A DNA stretch of 64,000 nucleotides from Nymphaea colorata. Lineage: Eukaryota > Streptophyta > Magnoliopsida > Nymphaeales > Nymphaeaceae. The position numbers were made by a program, and so were the translations under genes. The stretch's first letter is position 1; each line of letters opens with the position of its first letter. Shown here in pieces: positions 39,701-51,700 of this stretch. The stretch is from positions 8,072,972 to 8,136,971 of the forward strand of contig NC_045146.1 in NCBI RefSeq assembly GCF_008831285.2, written 5' to 3'. The notes under the pieces were generated by a model. The model ran no database searches, was not told the origin of the DNA, and worked only from the letters and a program-made list of their open reading frames with translations.

Positions 39701-42700
39701 ATCTCCTTTTTCTATTGTGTGCTTTTTCAAATATATAACCATGTCTGTCAAACACTGAATTACCTGTTTTAGTTCATCCCTAGCTTGTGTTTTTCTGCAA
39801 TTGTTTATGATTAAGGGCTTTGGATTAAATTATTGATTAGAAGACTCAGTAGGCGATCCTAGGGAGAAGAAAATGATGACAGATAAGTACCTTTGAACAA
39901 TTATTGGAATAATTTTTGCAGCATCAGCATCTGCACAACCCAGTAGTACAGATGATCTAGTAGCTACAGCAGCTCGTTTGTCTCTTTCTTCAAAGGTTAG
40001 TCCTGCACAATTTGTAAGATTTATTGTTGTTGCTGGTATTCCTGCTGATAAGAAGCCTTGATCATCAGGAGCTTTCTCTCCATGAACTATCATTGGACCA
40101 CGTCCCAGATGTAGTGTTGGAGTCAGTTGATGTTGTGAAAGTCGATCTTTCAAAAAATTTTATCAAGGAGCTGCCTGAAAAACTTTCATTTTGCTCTTCA
40201 TTACAGGTGAATTTCATCTCCTGTTATTCTGATCCTTCAATTATTAAAATTTGACTTGGTTTAGTGCTGCAACTGTACATGTGGTAATCACTGAGAGTAT
40301 GTTAAATGTTGAATTTTGTTGGTTGTGTTTAATGATGAGTGGATTTCATACATTGTGTCGGTTTATCTTGAAAAGGAGTCAAATACATGATGTTGTTCAA
40401 TGTATTTAACGTTCCAAATCTTATGCTTAGATGTGATGGAATATCAGAATTATTCTTGTACTTATGATGGCCAGGCTTTAATTTTGTCCTACAACAAGAT
40501 CAGTGAGTGGCCTGTACAAGTCCTCTCATCTTTGTCCAATCTCACATGTTTGAAAGTGGATCATAATCCACTGTTTCAGGTATGTTTTAACCCTTTCTTT
40601 TTTGGTTACTGTAGATAATTCTTTGAATCCATGGTAGCTCGAGATACTTAGAATATTCTTTTTATATGGGCAAAGAGATCATTTCATCTCATTTAGCTAA
40701 CATTGAGCATTATTGAGAATTTAAGGTTGTTGTCAATATTGTCCAACTTTTGGACATTTAATTTTGCTCTCCATTTTCATGAAAAAGCAATAACACTGAA
40801 TACTGGTTTGGTGATAACAACTTGCAGTTACTGTTACATTAATCAGCAGTATAATATTGGCTTAAGCGGTTTGGTTCTGAAATTTGTACATCTTAGAAAT
40901 TGCAGCAGTTGGTGACTTCATATCAATGAAACTCATGAATTGGTTCCTGTCATTTAAAGTTATTTTGTCCATACTCCTTATATGCAAGACTTAGCATTGC
41001 TTGTTGTGTTAATTGTTTCTCCTTATAACCAGTTATCCTCTTTCTTGAACCATCATCTTTTTGGATGCAATTACTGAGAAAAATTAGGAATCCACTCTCC
41101 TTCCTTCATGAGGAAAGAGGGGACAGGGAGTCAAACATATGTGAAAATTAAAACCATTGCATTTTTCAACAAATTGGTGAAACTGTTTATGAAGGGTCAA
41201 CCAGTCTGAACCGAATATTACTGTGCTAGTGGTTTCCTCTGGATATGGATTTGGCACCTCACAAAATGTCAAGGGAAAAGGTTGAGTTAGAAGTATGGGA
41301 GGTAGGAGTAGGCTTCAATACACATTATGGAAAATATAGACATCCACAGATTCTGGGACAAGCATGGTTGTCTCACACCTACACAATCTACTCCTCCCAA
41401 AGTCATTGGCCATGTTGTCATTTTCCCTGCAGCAGCTACTTCGTCAAGTCATACTAGTAACTTAATCGTGCATAATATGATGAATTAGGTTCTCTATATC
41501 CATCCAATCTTAGAGCATCTACAACCATGGCTGATATTGGTTGTTTTGTAGAGATAGTTTGCATGACCATGATAGTAATTGGATTATTGATTCAGGTGGC
41601 TTTAGGCATTTGTGTGGAGTTTCTCAAATATTTGCTGAGTTGAGAGCTACTTCCAAATCATACAATGTTGTTTTGGCTGATGATAGTCTTTGTCTAGTTG
41701 TATATTCAGAATGAACATGTCAACCTAGCACCAGCAAAGTTCCTTTCCTTCTAATCAAAATTGTTCCAATGGCCAACTCATGTTCCTAGTCGGATAAACT
41801 GTTAGGTTACTTACTGATTGTTGATGATGTTTCAAGATTGTCATGAGTATGTCTACTGAAAGAGAGACCTGAAGCTCGATGTATCCTTGAACCATTAATT
41901 ATTAAAAAGAATAAATTTGATGATTCTATCAAAAGCCAAAACTAATTGCACTCCTAATGCTCTTGAATTCAAAACCCACAAAACTTTAGCAATTCTATTG
42001 TAACCATGGAATTTGCCACGAAACATCTTGTGCAGACAAATCTGAACAAAATGGTGCAGTCCAATGGAAATACAGATACTTACTTGAGGCCTGAACCTTA
42101 GTCATATAATATAGTACTCCTACTTCATAGTTTATATTGAGGGGTGCCATTCCTACAGCCAACTACCTAATCAACCATAGCCATCTTCTATAGTGGGAGA
42201 CTAAATACCCTTCCAAATATTTTTATAATTCACTCCTTTTCCATATTTTCTAAAGCCTTCAGATGGATGTGCATGTTTTGTGCATAAATTGGGCCCCTAA
42301 CCGTAATAAACTTACAAATCAAGCCACAATGTGTATTTTCTTGGATATCCAAGAATTAGAAGAGGTATAGATGTTATCATCTTATTTTTAGAAAAGAATA
42401 TGTTCCTGTAGATGATGTGACTTTCTCTGAGTTTGTTCCATATTATTCTACTTCAATGTCGAGACTACAAGCTGATCCAAATGACACTATGCCTCTTCTT
42501 GTACCTTTGTTTCTTTTAGATTCTATTCCCTCTACATGGCTCGATGAGCCTAATTCCTCCAAGGTTCCTGAAAAATTTGATCCTCCTTGGTTTTGTGATC
42601 CCCTAGTAGTATATGCTCAAAAACCACCAACTTAACCGGTCTTTACCGCTTTCTCCTTCACTAGAGGTGTGCATCTTGAGAACATATTTTTTCATGATGT

Positions 42701-45700
42701 GGCTCTAGAAGCATAGATGCATATTGATGCGCATGAGCTTGGTGATGATAGATCCACTACTTTGAAGAAAGTAAAAAATAAGGCACTTTGAACGTGGTTT
42801 TTCATGATGTGGCTCTAGAAGCATGGATGCATATTGATGCACATGTGATTGATGATGATAGATCCACTCCTTTGAAGAAAGTAAAAGATAAGGCACTTTG
42901 AAGTTTGAATCCTATTTCTAAGATTGTGAGTTTTGTGACAAATGCTAGGCTTGGAAACCATATGCAATGTTTTGTGACTGCCCTATGATCTACTTTCATT
43001 TCATTGGATCATCACCAAGCTTTGTTGGATCTTTAGTGGAGACATGGTATGCAAGAACTTTAATATCCTATGAGGTTCAGGAGCTAGTCACACTTCATTC
43101 AAATGCATCTATTGTTGGCTGTAGATGGGTGTTCACTATTAAGTATAATTTAGATGGCTTCATAGGAATATATATATAAAGGCAAGGTTAGTGGCTAAAA
43201 GTTACATATAAATGTAGTGTTGTACGCATCGTACGATACGTATCGTACGATATGTATCGTATCATTTACAAAATATGATACGATACCAGTGTTGTACGTA
43301 TCGTACGATAGGGGGCTGTATCGTACGATACGTATCGTATCGTTTGTAAAATGCGATACGATACACCCCCTGTATCGTAAAAAGCGGGTGTATCGTACCT
43401 GTATCGCACGTATCGTGTGATACAGGTACCGTATCGTACGATACGGGACGATATGCCATGTATTGTGCAATACGGTCCACTCGTTCGACTCCCCTCAATC
43501 GCCGGAAACAAGAAAGACGAAAGGAACCCCCCGAAATTAGGAGAAAACTCGATTCAAGAATCAAGAGGCAGAGGAGGAAACGGTAGAGGCAAGAGATCGG
43601 AAGGAAGGGGTTAACCTTCCTGGGGACGTCGTAGTCGGTAGTGAAGGCGTTGGGCTTCTCGACGGAGAGAAGCCATTAGCTGAGACCGCTGATGAATGTG
43701 GCGTCCGTGACGGCGAGCGTGGCGGATGCCGCCCGCCTGTGGGACTCGTACTTCCCCTTCACTGAGGCGTTCATCCTTTCCAACCGCCTCAAGTCCTCTG
43801 TCTACGATATTGTAGGAATGTAGTGCCAAATGAATAGACTGGCAATGAGACACATGCTAATATCGCGGTAAAAGACTTTTTCTTTTTTATTCATTTTTTA
43901 CAAGCTAAACCAGGCGACACAGGCTCGAACCAGGTCCAAAACCCGGTTCTGCTTGAACCAGTCCCAAAAGGAACCGGCCCAAACCCTCAAGCGCCTTGAG
44001 CGGCGCCGCTAGAATTTCCCCCTTTCCGCTTGAGGCGGAAGGGACAAACCAGAGGGAGGGGCGCCCATCGCCTCCCACCCATGATGATGGTGGGTGAACG
44101 GCGGTGGTAGGCGACTCCCTCGATCCACGACCTGTGGCGGAAGACAAAACGACGAGCGGCGGCCGGACAGGCGGAGGTGCCACCAGACTCTGCCCCTTTG
44201 GTTGAGCGAAGCTGCCAGTGACGTCTCTATCACCACTGCCGGCTGCCGATGTCTGTCGTAGCTCACCCTGCGCACAGGTAGGACCCGATGCCGACGATGC
44301 CCCCTTCACTGTACATGGTGCCTCATTTGCTCGCCGGTGGGCAGACCAACTTGACGATGGGAGGAAGGCGCGATTGGTTCTCCGCCTCCTCCAGATGGAA
44401 ACGGTGAAGCTCTGGCGGGGAGCCTGGGCGACGGATTCGCTACACCTGTTGGCAACTGACCTTCGGCAGGAACTCCTTCCATTGAAGCATTCCAGATTTC
44501 CCCTAAAGCCCTGGCGTCTCTCGCAGAGTAATCTTGCAATCGTTGTTCTACGGCTCTCAATGTGCAAAGATTGGGATTGGGAATACCATTTCCAGCAGGA
44601 TACACTTGGTAATTTTCTGCTTTATTCTGTGCACACTACAGGAATGAACAGAGCATTCGTTTGATTTCATCAATGGATTTCATCAATGTCCTTGGTTACG
44701 ACAACAAGATCCTCTCTAATGAAAGATAAATCAGATTCCTGCCTTGCTATAGTTAGCACCAAGGTTTGCTGAACTTGGTCTTTCATTTTCGTAAAAGCCT
44801 CGCTCTGATACCAATTAATGCAAGAAGAATTAAGATTAACGAATCTTAATCCAACTGCATTCACAACTAAACTTAAACTAACTAAAACTCAAGCAAACGA
44901 GCAAGGAACAAGAAGAACAGAAGAAAAATAAGAAAACACTTCATTTCTTTCAACCGATTGATTCTCTACAAAATGATCCAACGTCCCTTGATATAGAGAA
45001 AGGGATGGATCACGGATCTGGATTTATTTACAAGTACTAAAGATCTAACTAGATCCAGTTACATGAATTGGTTATGCTTTCATCTTGCATGACTAAGGAA
45101 AGTTTTAGATGGCTTAAAGCAAAGCTCTCCTGTGTGGCTTTAAAGTTAATTGAAGTTATATCGTCCTTGGTTTTGTAGATCAACATCATATCACTCTTTA
45201 TTTATTAAGAACACATGTAAAGTAGTGGTGGTTATGGTTGTATATTTAGATAACACAATGTTAATAGGGAGTAACATGCAAAGTATTTCTAAGAAAAACA
45301 TACATCTTTAAAAGCATTTTGTCACCGAAGACCTTGTACCTCTGAGGTATTTTTTGGGCACTGAAAGAGCTTGAGGTGATGAAGGTTAGTGTTATCCAAA
45401 TGCAAGTATTGTGCTAGTTTTGTTGAAAGAAACATGAACTTTGGATGCTAAACTTGCTAATATTCATGTCCACTCCAAGAGGCGTTTGTTTGATGGACCA
45501 CATGAACCGCTTGATAGCAGTAGATATCGCTTTCCTTTTAGTAAGCTGCTTTATGTTATTGTCACAAGATCTACTATATATCTTTTTGTCAGTAAGGTTA
45601 GTCAATTTATGAACAAATTGACCAAGGTGCACTAAGGTGCATCTATGATGATTTTTAAATATATAAATTCTTCTCTTGGAAAAGACTTGTTATTTAAAAA

Positions 45701-48700
45701 GGATCAACACTTGATGTAGTATAATATTTTGATGTTGATTATGCAGTACTATCAAAGACAAAAAGTCTATCAGGATTTTTTCTTTGTAGGGAGGAACTTG
45801 GTTACATGGAGGCCATGTCACATGAATGCTTCTAAATGGCTACTGCACCCGTGCCAACGCTGGTGCTTCTCTGACATAGTACAGCCGGTTCGGTCAGTTG
45901 AACCAGCCAAAACTGATCATTTTACATGTGCATATAATTAAACTATCTCTACTACAAAAGTTTATATCTAAATATAGATAAATAAGGATACTAAACAGCT
46001 AAATAACTATGTAACAAATGATTTATATACATATATACACACACATATACAAACATCATTGACACACTTGCACCTAATGTTTTTTGAAAAATTGCTGCAC
46101 CAGCACCCGCAGCTGCATTTGCACTAGCATCCACACCCCACACCCATGTGACATAGCATGGAGGAGCAAGAAGCGAAATTTTATAGCCAGATCTATTACA
46201 AAATTTGAATATAGAGCTATGGTTCAGAGTCTTCAGACCATGTCCACAAATACACCTTTGTTAATGAAAAAAAATGAGAAAACAAATAAAAAGGGAAATC
46301 AAAATATTTTGAAAAAAAATTTAAAATATCAATTTATCACAATCTTTTTCACAATTTTTTCATTACGTTTTCATTTCATTTTCTACTTTCATTTTTTTTG
46401 GAACTTTTGTTCACTGTTTATTTCCTCTTGTTTTAGGTATTCAACATGATCTCTTAGATGCAATATAATGCTTATTATTTTATCATTTTGACTAGAAGTT
46501 TTTTTCATGTCTTCTTATTAGTTTCTTATTATTATCTTTTTACCTATTATTTTGATTTATTTTTTAATTTTTTAAATCTTCGAATTTTTCCCAAAAAAGC
46601 AACTTTGTCAAATAATACATAGAAAAATGTCATCAATAAAAACCTGGGAACGGCATTTGCGGCTACGATTCAAACTATAATTGAGATGATATGGATTAAA
46701 TCCATATTAACTGATTTTCATGTTCCTATTCTCCTAGTAATGAAGTGTGACAACAAATCTACTACATGTTAATAATCCAATTTTCTGTAAGATGATGGAA
46801 CATATTGAATTTGATTGACATTATGTTCATGTTTTAATTCAATCAAGATGTACGTCTACAGTTCATGTAGCATTAGAAAATCAAGTGGCTGATGTGTTCA
46901 CCAAACCAGTTTCAATATTTATGTTTTTGAAGTGTTGTGACAAGTTAAGCATGATAGATATGTATGCTTTAGCTTGAAGAAGAGTGTTAAAGCAATATTT
47001 ATAAGTTAGTGATAATAGTTTAAAATATTTAACTATTCATTATTATCCTTAAGTTAGACTGCTGTAATCTTGACTAATCTATATTTAAGCAGGCATTAGG
47101 GTTAATGAAACATGACTTTTTGATTTCTTGTCCAACATTGTCAACAGTATCTATGCTTAAAATGATTAATATTTTCTTGCGTTGATGATTAAGCATCTCA
47201 AATAACCAGTGTTGTACGTACCGTACGATATGGTGTTGTACGTATCGTACGATATGGGGCCGTATTGTGCGATACGTACCGTTGCGTTTGAAAAACACGA
47301 TACAATACACCACCTATATCGTAATCAGGTGGTGTATCGTGCTTGTGTCGCACGTATCATGCCATACAAGGCTCCGTATCATACGATACAAAAAAGAGGG
47401 GCCTGAACCCCCTTTTTTACGAAAACTTTTTAAAAGACTGATCCTTCTTCATTTCTAACCCTATTCTAGAGTTGGAGGCTTCATTTCTAACCCTTTGGTG
47501 GGAAATCATTGATTTTCACTGTGGATTTGTGCGTGGGTGGCTGATTCCTGTTGAGAGGAAAGGGGTTTTTTCGATTTCTTCTCCGTAAGGTATGAAATCT
47601 CTTGTTTTTACCATAGATTCATATATTTTTATCGTAGATTCATAGATTTCGACTTTTTTTTGTTAAGTTTACCTTAGGCATGCGTTTTTGTGTGAAGATA
47701 TGGCATGGTCCGATCCCACATGGCAATGGTGCAAAAGAGTGAAGGAGAATGATCAGTTAAGAATCAAATGTAGCTTTTGTGAGAACACATTTTCATGAGG
47801 GATTATTAGAATGAAACACCATTTTGCAGGGACACATTCTGATTTTAATGCAGCTAATTCCTTTCAGTTCCAGGCCATGGCAGAAGCAAGTGCTTCTACA
47901 GGCCTCAAATTCAAAATGTCATCATATCATCTGTTGAGGGGAAAAATTCTTGAAGCTACAGTGAAAGAAGTAATGAAACATTGCGACTCGTTAAAATTAA
48001 GCTGGAAGGAAACAAGTTGCTCCATTATGTTAGATGGATGGATTGATACATGGTCAAGAACACTTGTGAATTTTCTTGTTTATTGCTCTAAATGTACAAT
48101 GTTCTTGAAATCTCTTGATTTGTCTGATGTTCCTAAGTCTACTAAGATTTTGTTCAATGTTTTTGATAATGTCGTACAAGAGGTTGGACCTGCAAACATT
48201 ATACAGTTTATTACAAATAATGCTGCAAATTATAGAGCTGCAAGAGATATGTTTTTTAAAAGTATAGAACATTTAATTGGAGTCCATGTGCCACTCATTG
48301 TGTTAATTTAATACTTCAAGATCTTAGTTAGATGTATGATATGAAATCAGTTGTTGACCAATGCCAAAAGATTACAAAATTTATCTATAATCATGCATAT
48401 GTATTGAGTTTGATGAGAAAATTTACAAAGGGAGTTGAATTAATATGACCTGCACAATTTAGTTTTGCCACAAATGTGTTGACTATGCAGAGTATAGTGA
48501 AACAAAGAACTCTGTTGAGACAGATGTTCTTTAGCAAAGAATGGGCTGCATATCCACATGCTCATAAAAGAAAGTCTTCTTTAGTTGTGGATATTATATT
48601 TAATAACAAATTTTGGGAATCATGTGTGAAGCTATTGAAGGTTTGTGTTTCATTAGTTAAAGTCCTCAGGTTAGTTGATAGCAAGGATAAGCCTTCTATA

Positions 48701-51700
48701 GAATACTTGTATGAAGCTATGAATAGAGCAAAAGAGGCAATTCGAGACAACTTGATAGAGAAGAAAAACTTATATATATGCCCATATGGAAGATTATAGA
48801 TAAAAGGTGGACTGGACAGATTCATCAACCTCTTTATGCTACAACCTACTATCTAAATCATGTAATTAGATTTTCTACTACATTTAAATTGTGTTGAAGT
48901 GTTAGTGACAAATTCTAGAGCACAAGATGTTGTGTACAATGAGTTGGATGAACCATAGTTACAAAAAATGCGAGAAAATGAAATGCCGTTTAAAACTAAA
49001 AAAAATATAAAAAACGAAAAAAACACGTTTTTTTCGCTTTTTTTCATTTTTTTTTATTTTTTTAATGCCAAACAGTTTTTTTTTTTTTTTATTTGTTGCA
49101 AGTCTACTTATCTTTTGATGTTTGTGTTATTATTTTCTCACTTATTTTATTTTCCCCTTATTTTTAGTTTTTTTAATTTTTTGTAAAAAAAATACCTTTT
49201 TCCCATTTTTTTTCATATTTTTCAAGTCCGCCGTATTATACCCAAGGAAAACCTCGCTGTTTAAAATTATGAGACGTTATTTGTGACTATGGTTGGATTT
49301 ATATGATAATTGTATAGGAGACATGAGAATAAGCACAACCATTTGAGCCAGGGCAACCATGCGTCCAGGTAAATACACAAAATTTTTTAATTTACTTCGC
49401 ATTTATTACGTTTGATTCTTTTTTTTTGTTTTAGATGAGATTCATTTTATTTTTATTTAGATTTGTGGTGGAATAGGTTTGAGAATGATTGTTCAAACCT
49501 TAAACTTTTTTGTTAGAATATGTTGTTGTGGGAACCGGGTCCATATCTGGACCCGGTTCTATGGGGCGCGGGTACCGAGGCGGGCTCGGTACCCTAGGCG
49601 GCTTCTCCTCTCTCCCTCTTTATATTGTCACTTATGTATAAGTGTTGAATTAAGTGAAATAAGTTTTTACTCTCTCCTAGGGTTGCGGGTGTGCACCTAG
49701 GTAGAGCTTCCAGTGGTTTTTTCCTCGTCCGAGGTTTTTCCACGTACATCGTGTGTTCTTCCTCTTCTTCCTCTACGTGGTTCGTGTTTCTACATGGTAT
49801 CAGAGCCATCGAAGTTGAAGAAGAGTTTTTTTTTCCCAAGGATCGTTAGACGTGGAAGTTTTTCGTCGCCCGACGCCGTTGAAGTTCCGGCGCCGCTGCT
49901 GCCCTTGTGACGTCGCCCTGCTCTGCCGCCGCCGTCCTCCGTTCCGCCGCTGGTTGCGCCTCCGCAGTCCTCCGTTCGGCCCGTTCTAGGTTTCTGTCAC
50001 CGTGGGTGGCCTCTGTTTTGCGCCGTCGCCTGCCTTCCGTCGCCGCTGCCTCATTCCCGCCGCCGTCACCTCTCCGTTTTTGTGCCTCTTGTTGCTGTGT
50101 GCTTGTTTGTGATGGCAGAAGCGATGGGGACTCAAAAAGATGCCGTTCTTAACGCGGGCAGCGCCTCCAAGACTGAGAACGTGCCGATCCAGGTCACCTC
50201 CATCCGTCTGACCAAGGACAATTACCTATCTTGGTCTGCCGCTCTCGAGATTGGGATTACTAGCTGTGGGCGTCTCTCTTAGATCACTGGCGACAAACCT
50301 GCGCCCATCAAATCTGATCCTCAATGGGCGACGTGGGCGTTGGAGGACAGCCAGGTGAAGGTGTGGATTATCAGCTCCGTGTCCTCCGATATCCAGCCCC
50401 TCATTCTGCGGAAGCCGACCTCTTTCGATATGTGGACTGTGCTTGCAAAGATGTATGGTCGCAATAAGAGACATCTGCGCACCTATCAGATTAAACGCAG
50501 TATTTACTCCCTGACACAGGGTGATTTGTCTGTTGCTGCCTTCTATGCTGCCCTGAAGACCAAATGGGAGGAGCTAGATTATCATGTGACTGATGAGTGG
50601 AAGTGCGGTTCAGATCATTCCCTCTACTGGGAAAAGGAATGGATGGACCGTACGTTTCTGTTTCTGGGAGGCCTGCGGGATGAATTTGAGTCTATTCGTA
50701 GCCAGATTCTTAATGGTGATGAGATTCCGGGGATAGAGGAAGTATATGCTCGTGTTGAGTCTGAAGAACAACGTCGCCAGGTGATGCATCTTGACACCGG
50801 TCATGGCCCTTCTTGTCAGCCGTGCCTCAGGGACTGGGCAGCATCCTGCCCGGCATTGCACTCATTGCAACAAGTTGGGGCATTCGGTGGATTTCTGTTG
50901 GGATCTTCATCCCGAGAAGAGATTGGTCAGAGGTCGTCCTCCCTCTGGCAAGCGTAGCCCTTCTGTGTCTGATTCCAGTCAGAGCAATCCTTCTAGTGGT
51001 GCAAAGTCCAAGCTGTCCCCTGATCAACTCAAGGAGCTACAGGCGTACATCAGCCGCCTATCTACTACCCCTGAGGAGTCCTCCACGTCTGAAGGGGCTC
51101 AGCTAGCCCAAGCCCTCGTTGCCTCGACTGAACAAGGTAACCCTTCTCTTGGTGATTGGATTGTTGATAGTGGAGCCACTCACCACATGACAGGGGACTC
51201 TAAACTCTTTCAAGAATATCAACTTTCCTCTGGCAAGCAACGCGTGTCTATGGCAGATGGGTCTTCTATCTCTGTGGCTGGGAAAGGGAGCTTGTCCCTG
51301 TTGAACAAATACCGTCTCCACAATGCCCTGCATGTTCCAAATATTCCTGTGAACTTACTCTCTGTCAGCAGTATTATTAAAGAATTAAACTGTAATCTGA
51401 TTTTTTCTGCTGATCACTGTTCCCTGCAGGACTTGGTGATGGGGAAGAAGATTGGGATTGGTTCGGTTACTGATGGGCTCTACAGGCTGTCGGTAAAAGT
51501 TGCTTCAGCATTGATTTCTGCCACGAGTGGTCACTTGTCTGGTGTGAACGATAGATCTACTGTTCTGCGATGACACGAGCGTCTTGGACATCTCCCCTTT
51601 TCGTTAATAAAGAAGTTGTTTCCTCATTTGTTTGCTTCTGTCTCCATTGACTCCTTCGCTTGTGAAGTGTGTCAATTGGCTAAACATGTCAGGGCTTCGT

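Larger units (their letters stand above)
41570..46985 (+). mobile_element. Old Ty1/copia skeleton in intron 16, broken by later insertions
   Basis: Same-strand pieces in correct order are: protease ([13 protein letters not shown], about 41,577-41,640); integrase-RT linker (about 42,400-42,636, [13 protein letters not shown]); RT N-terminus ([17 protein letters not shown], about 43,110-43,165, ending near 43,205); RT and RNase H middle (about 45,080-45,640, with [41 protein letters not shown]); RNase H end (about 46,740-46,976, [16 protein letters not shown], then a 'gaagaagagtgttaa' PPT/LTR-like junction). Later elements at 43.2-45.06 kb, 45,813-46,156 and about 46,182-46,667 split it. Confidence 0.75.

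Noticed and set aside
43217-43564. Open frames with repeated Tyr-Arg-Thr-Ile-Arg words on both strands
   Set aside because: They are translations of the palindromic CGTACGATA array and appear equally in several frames.
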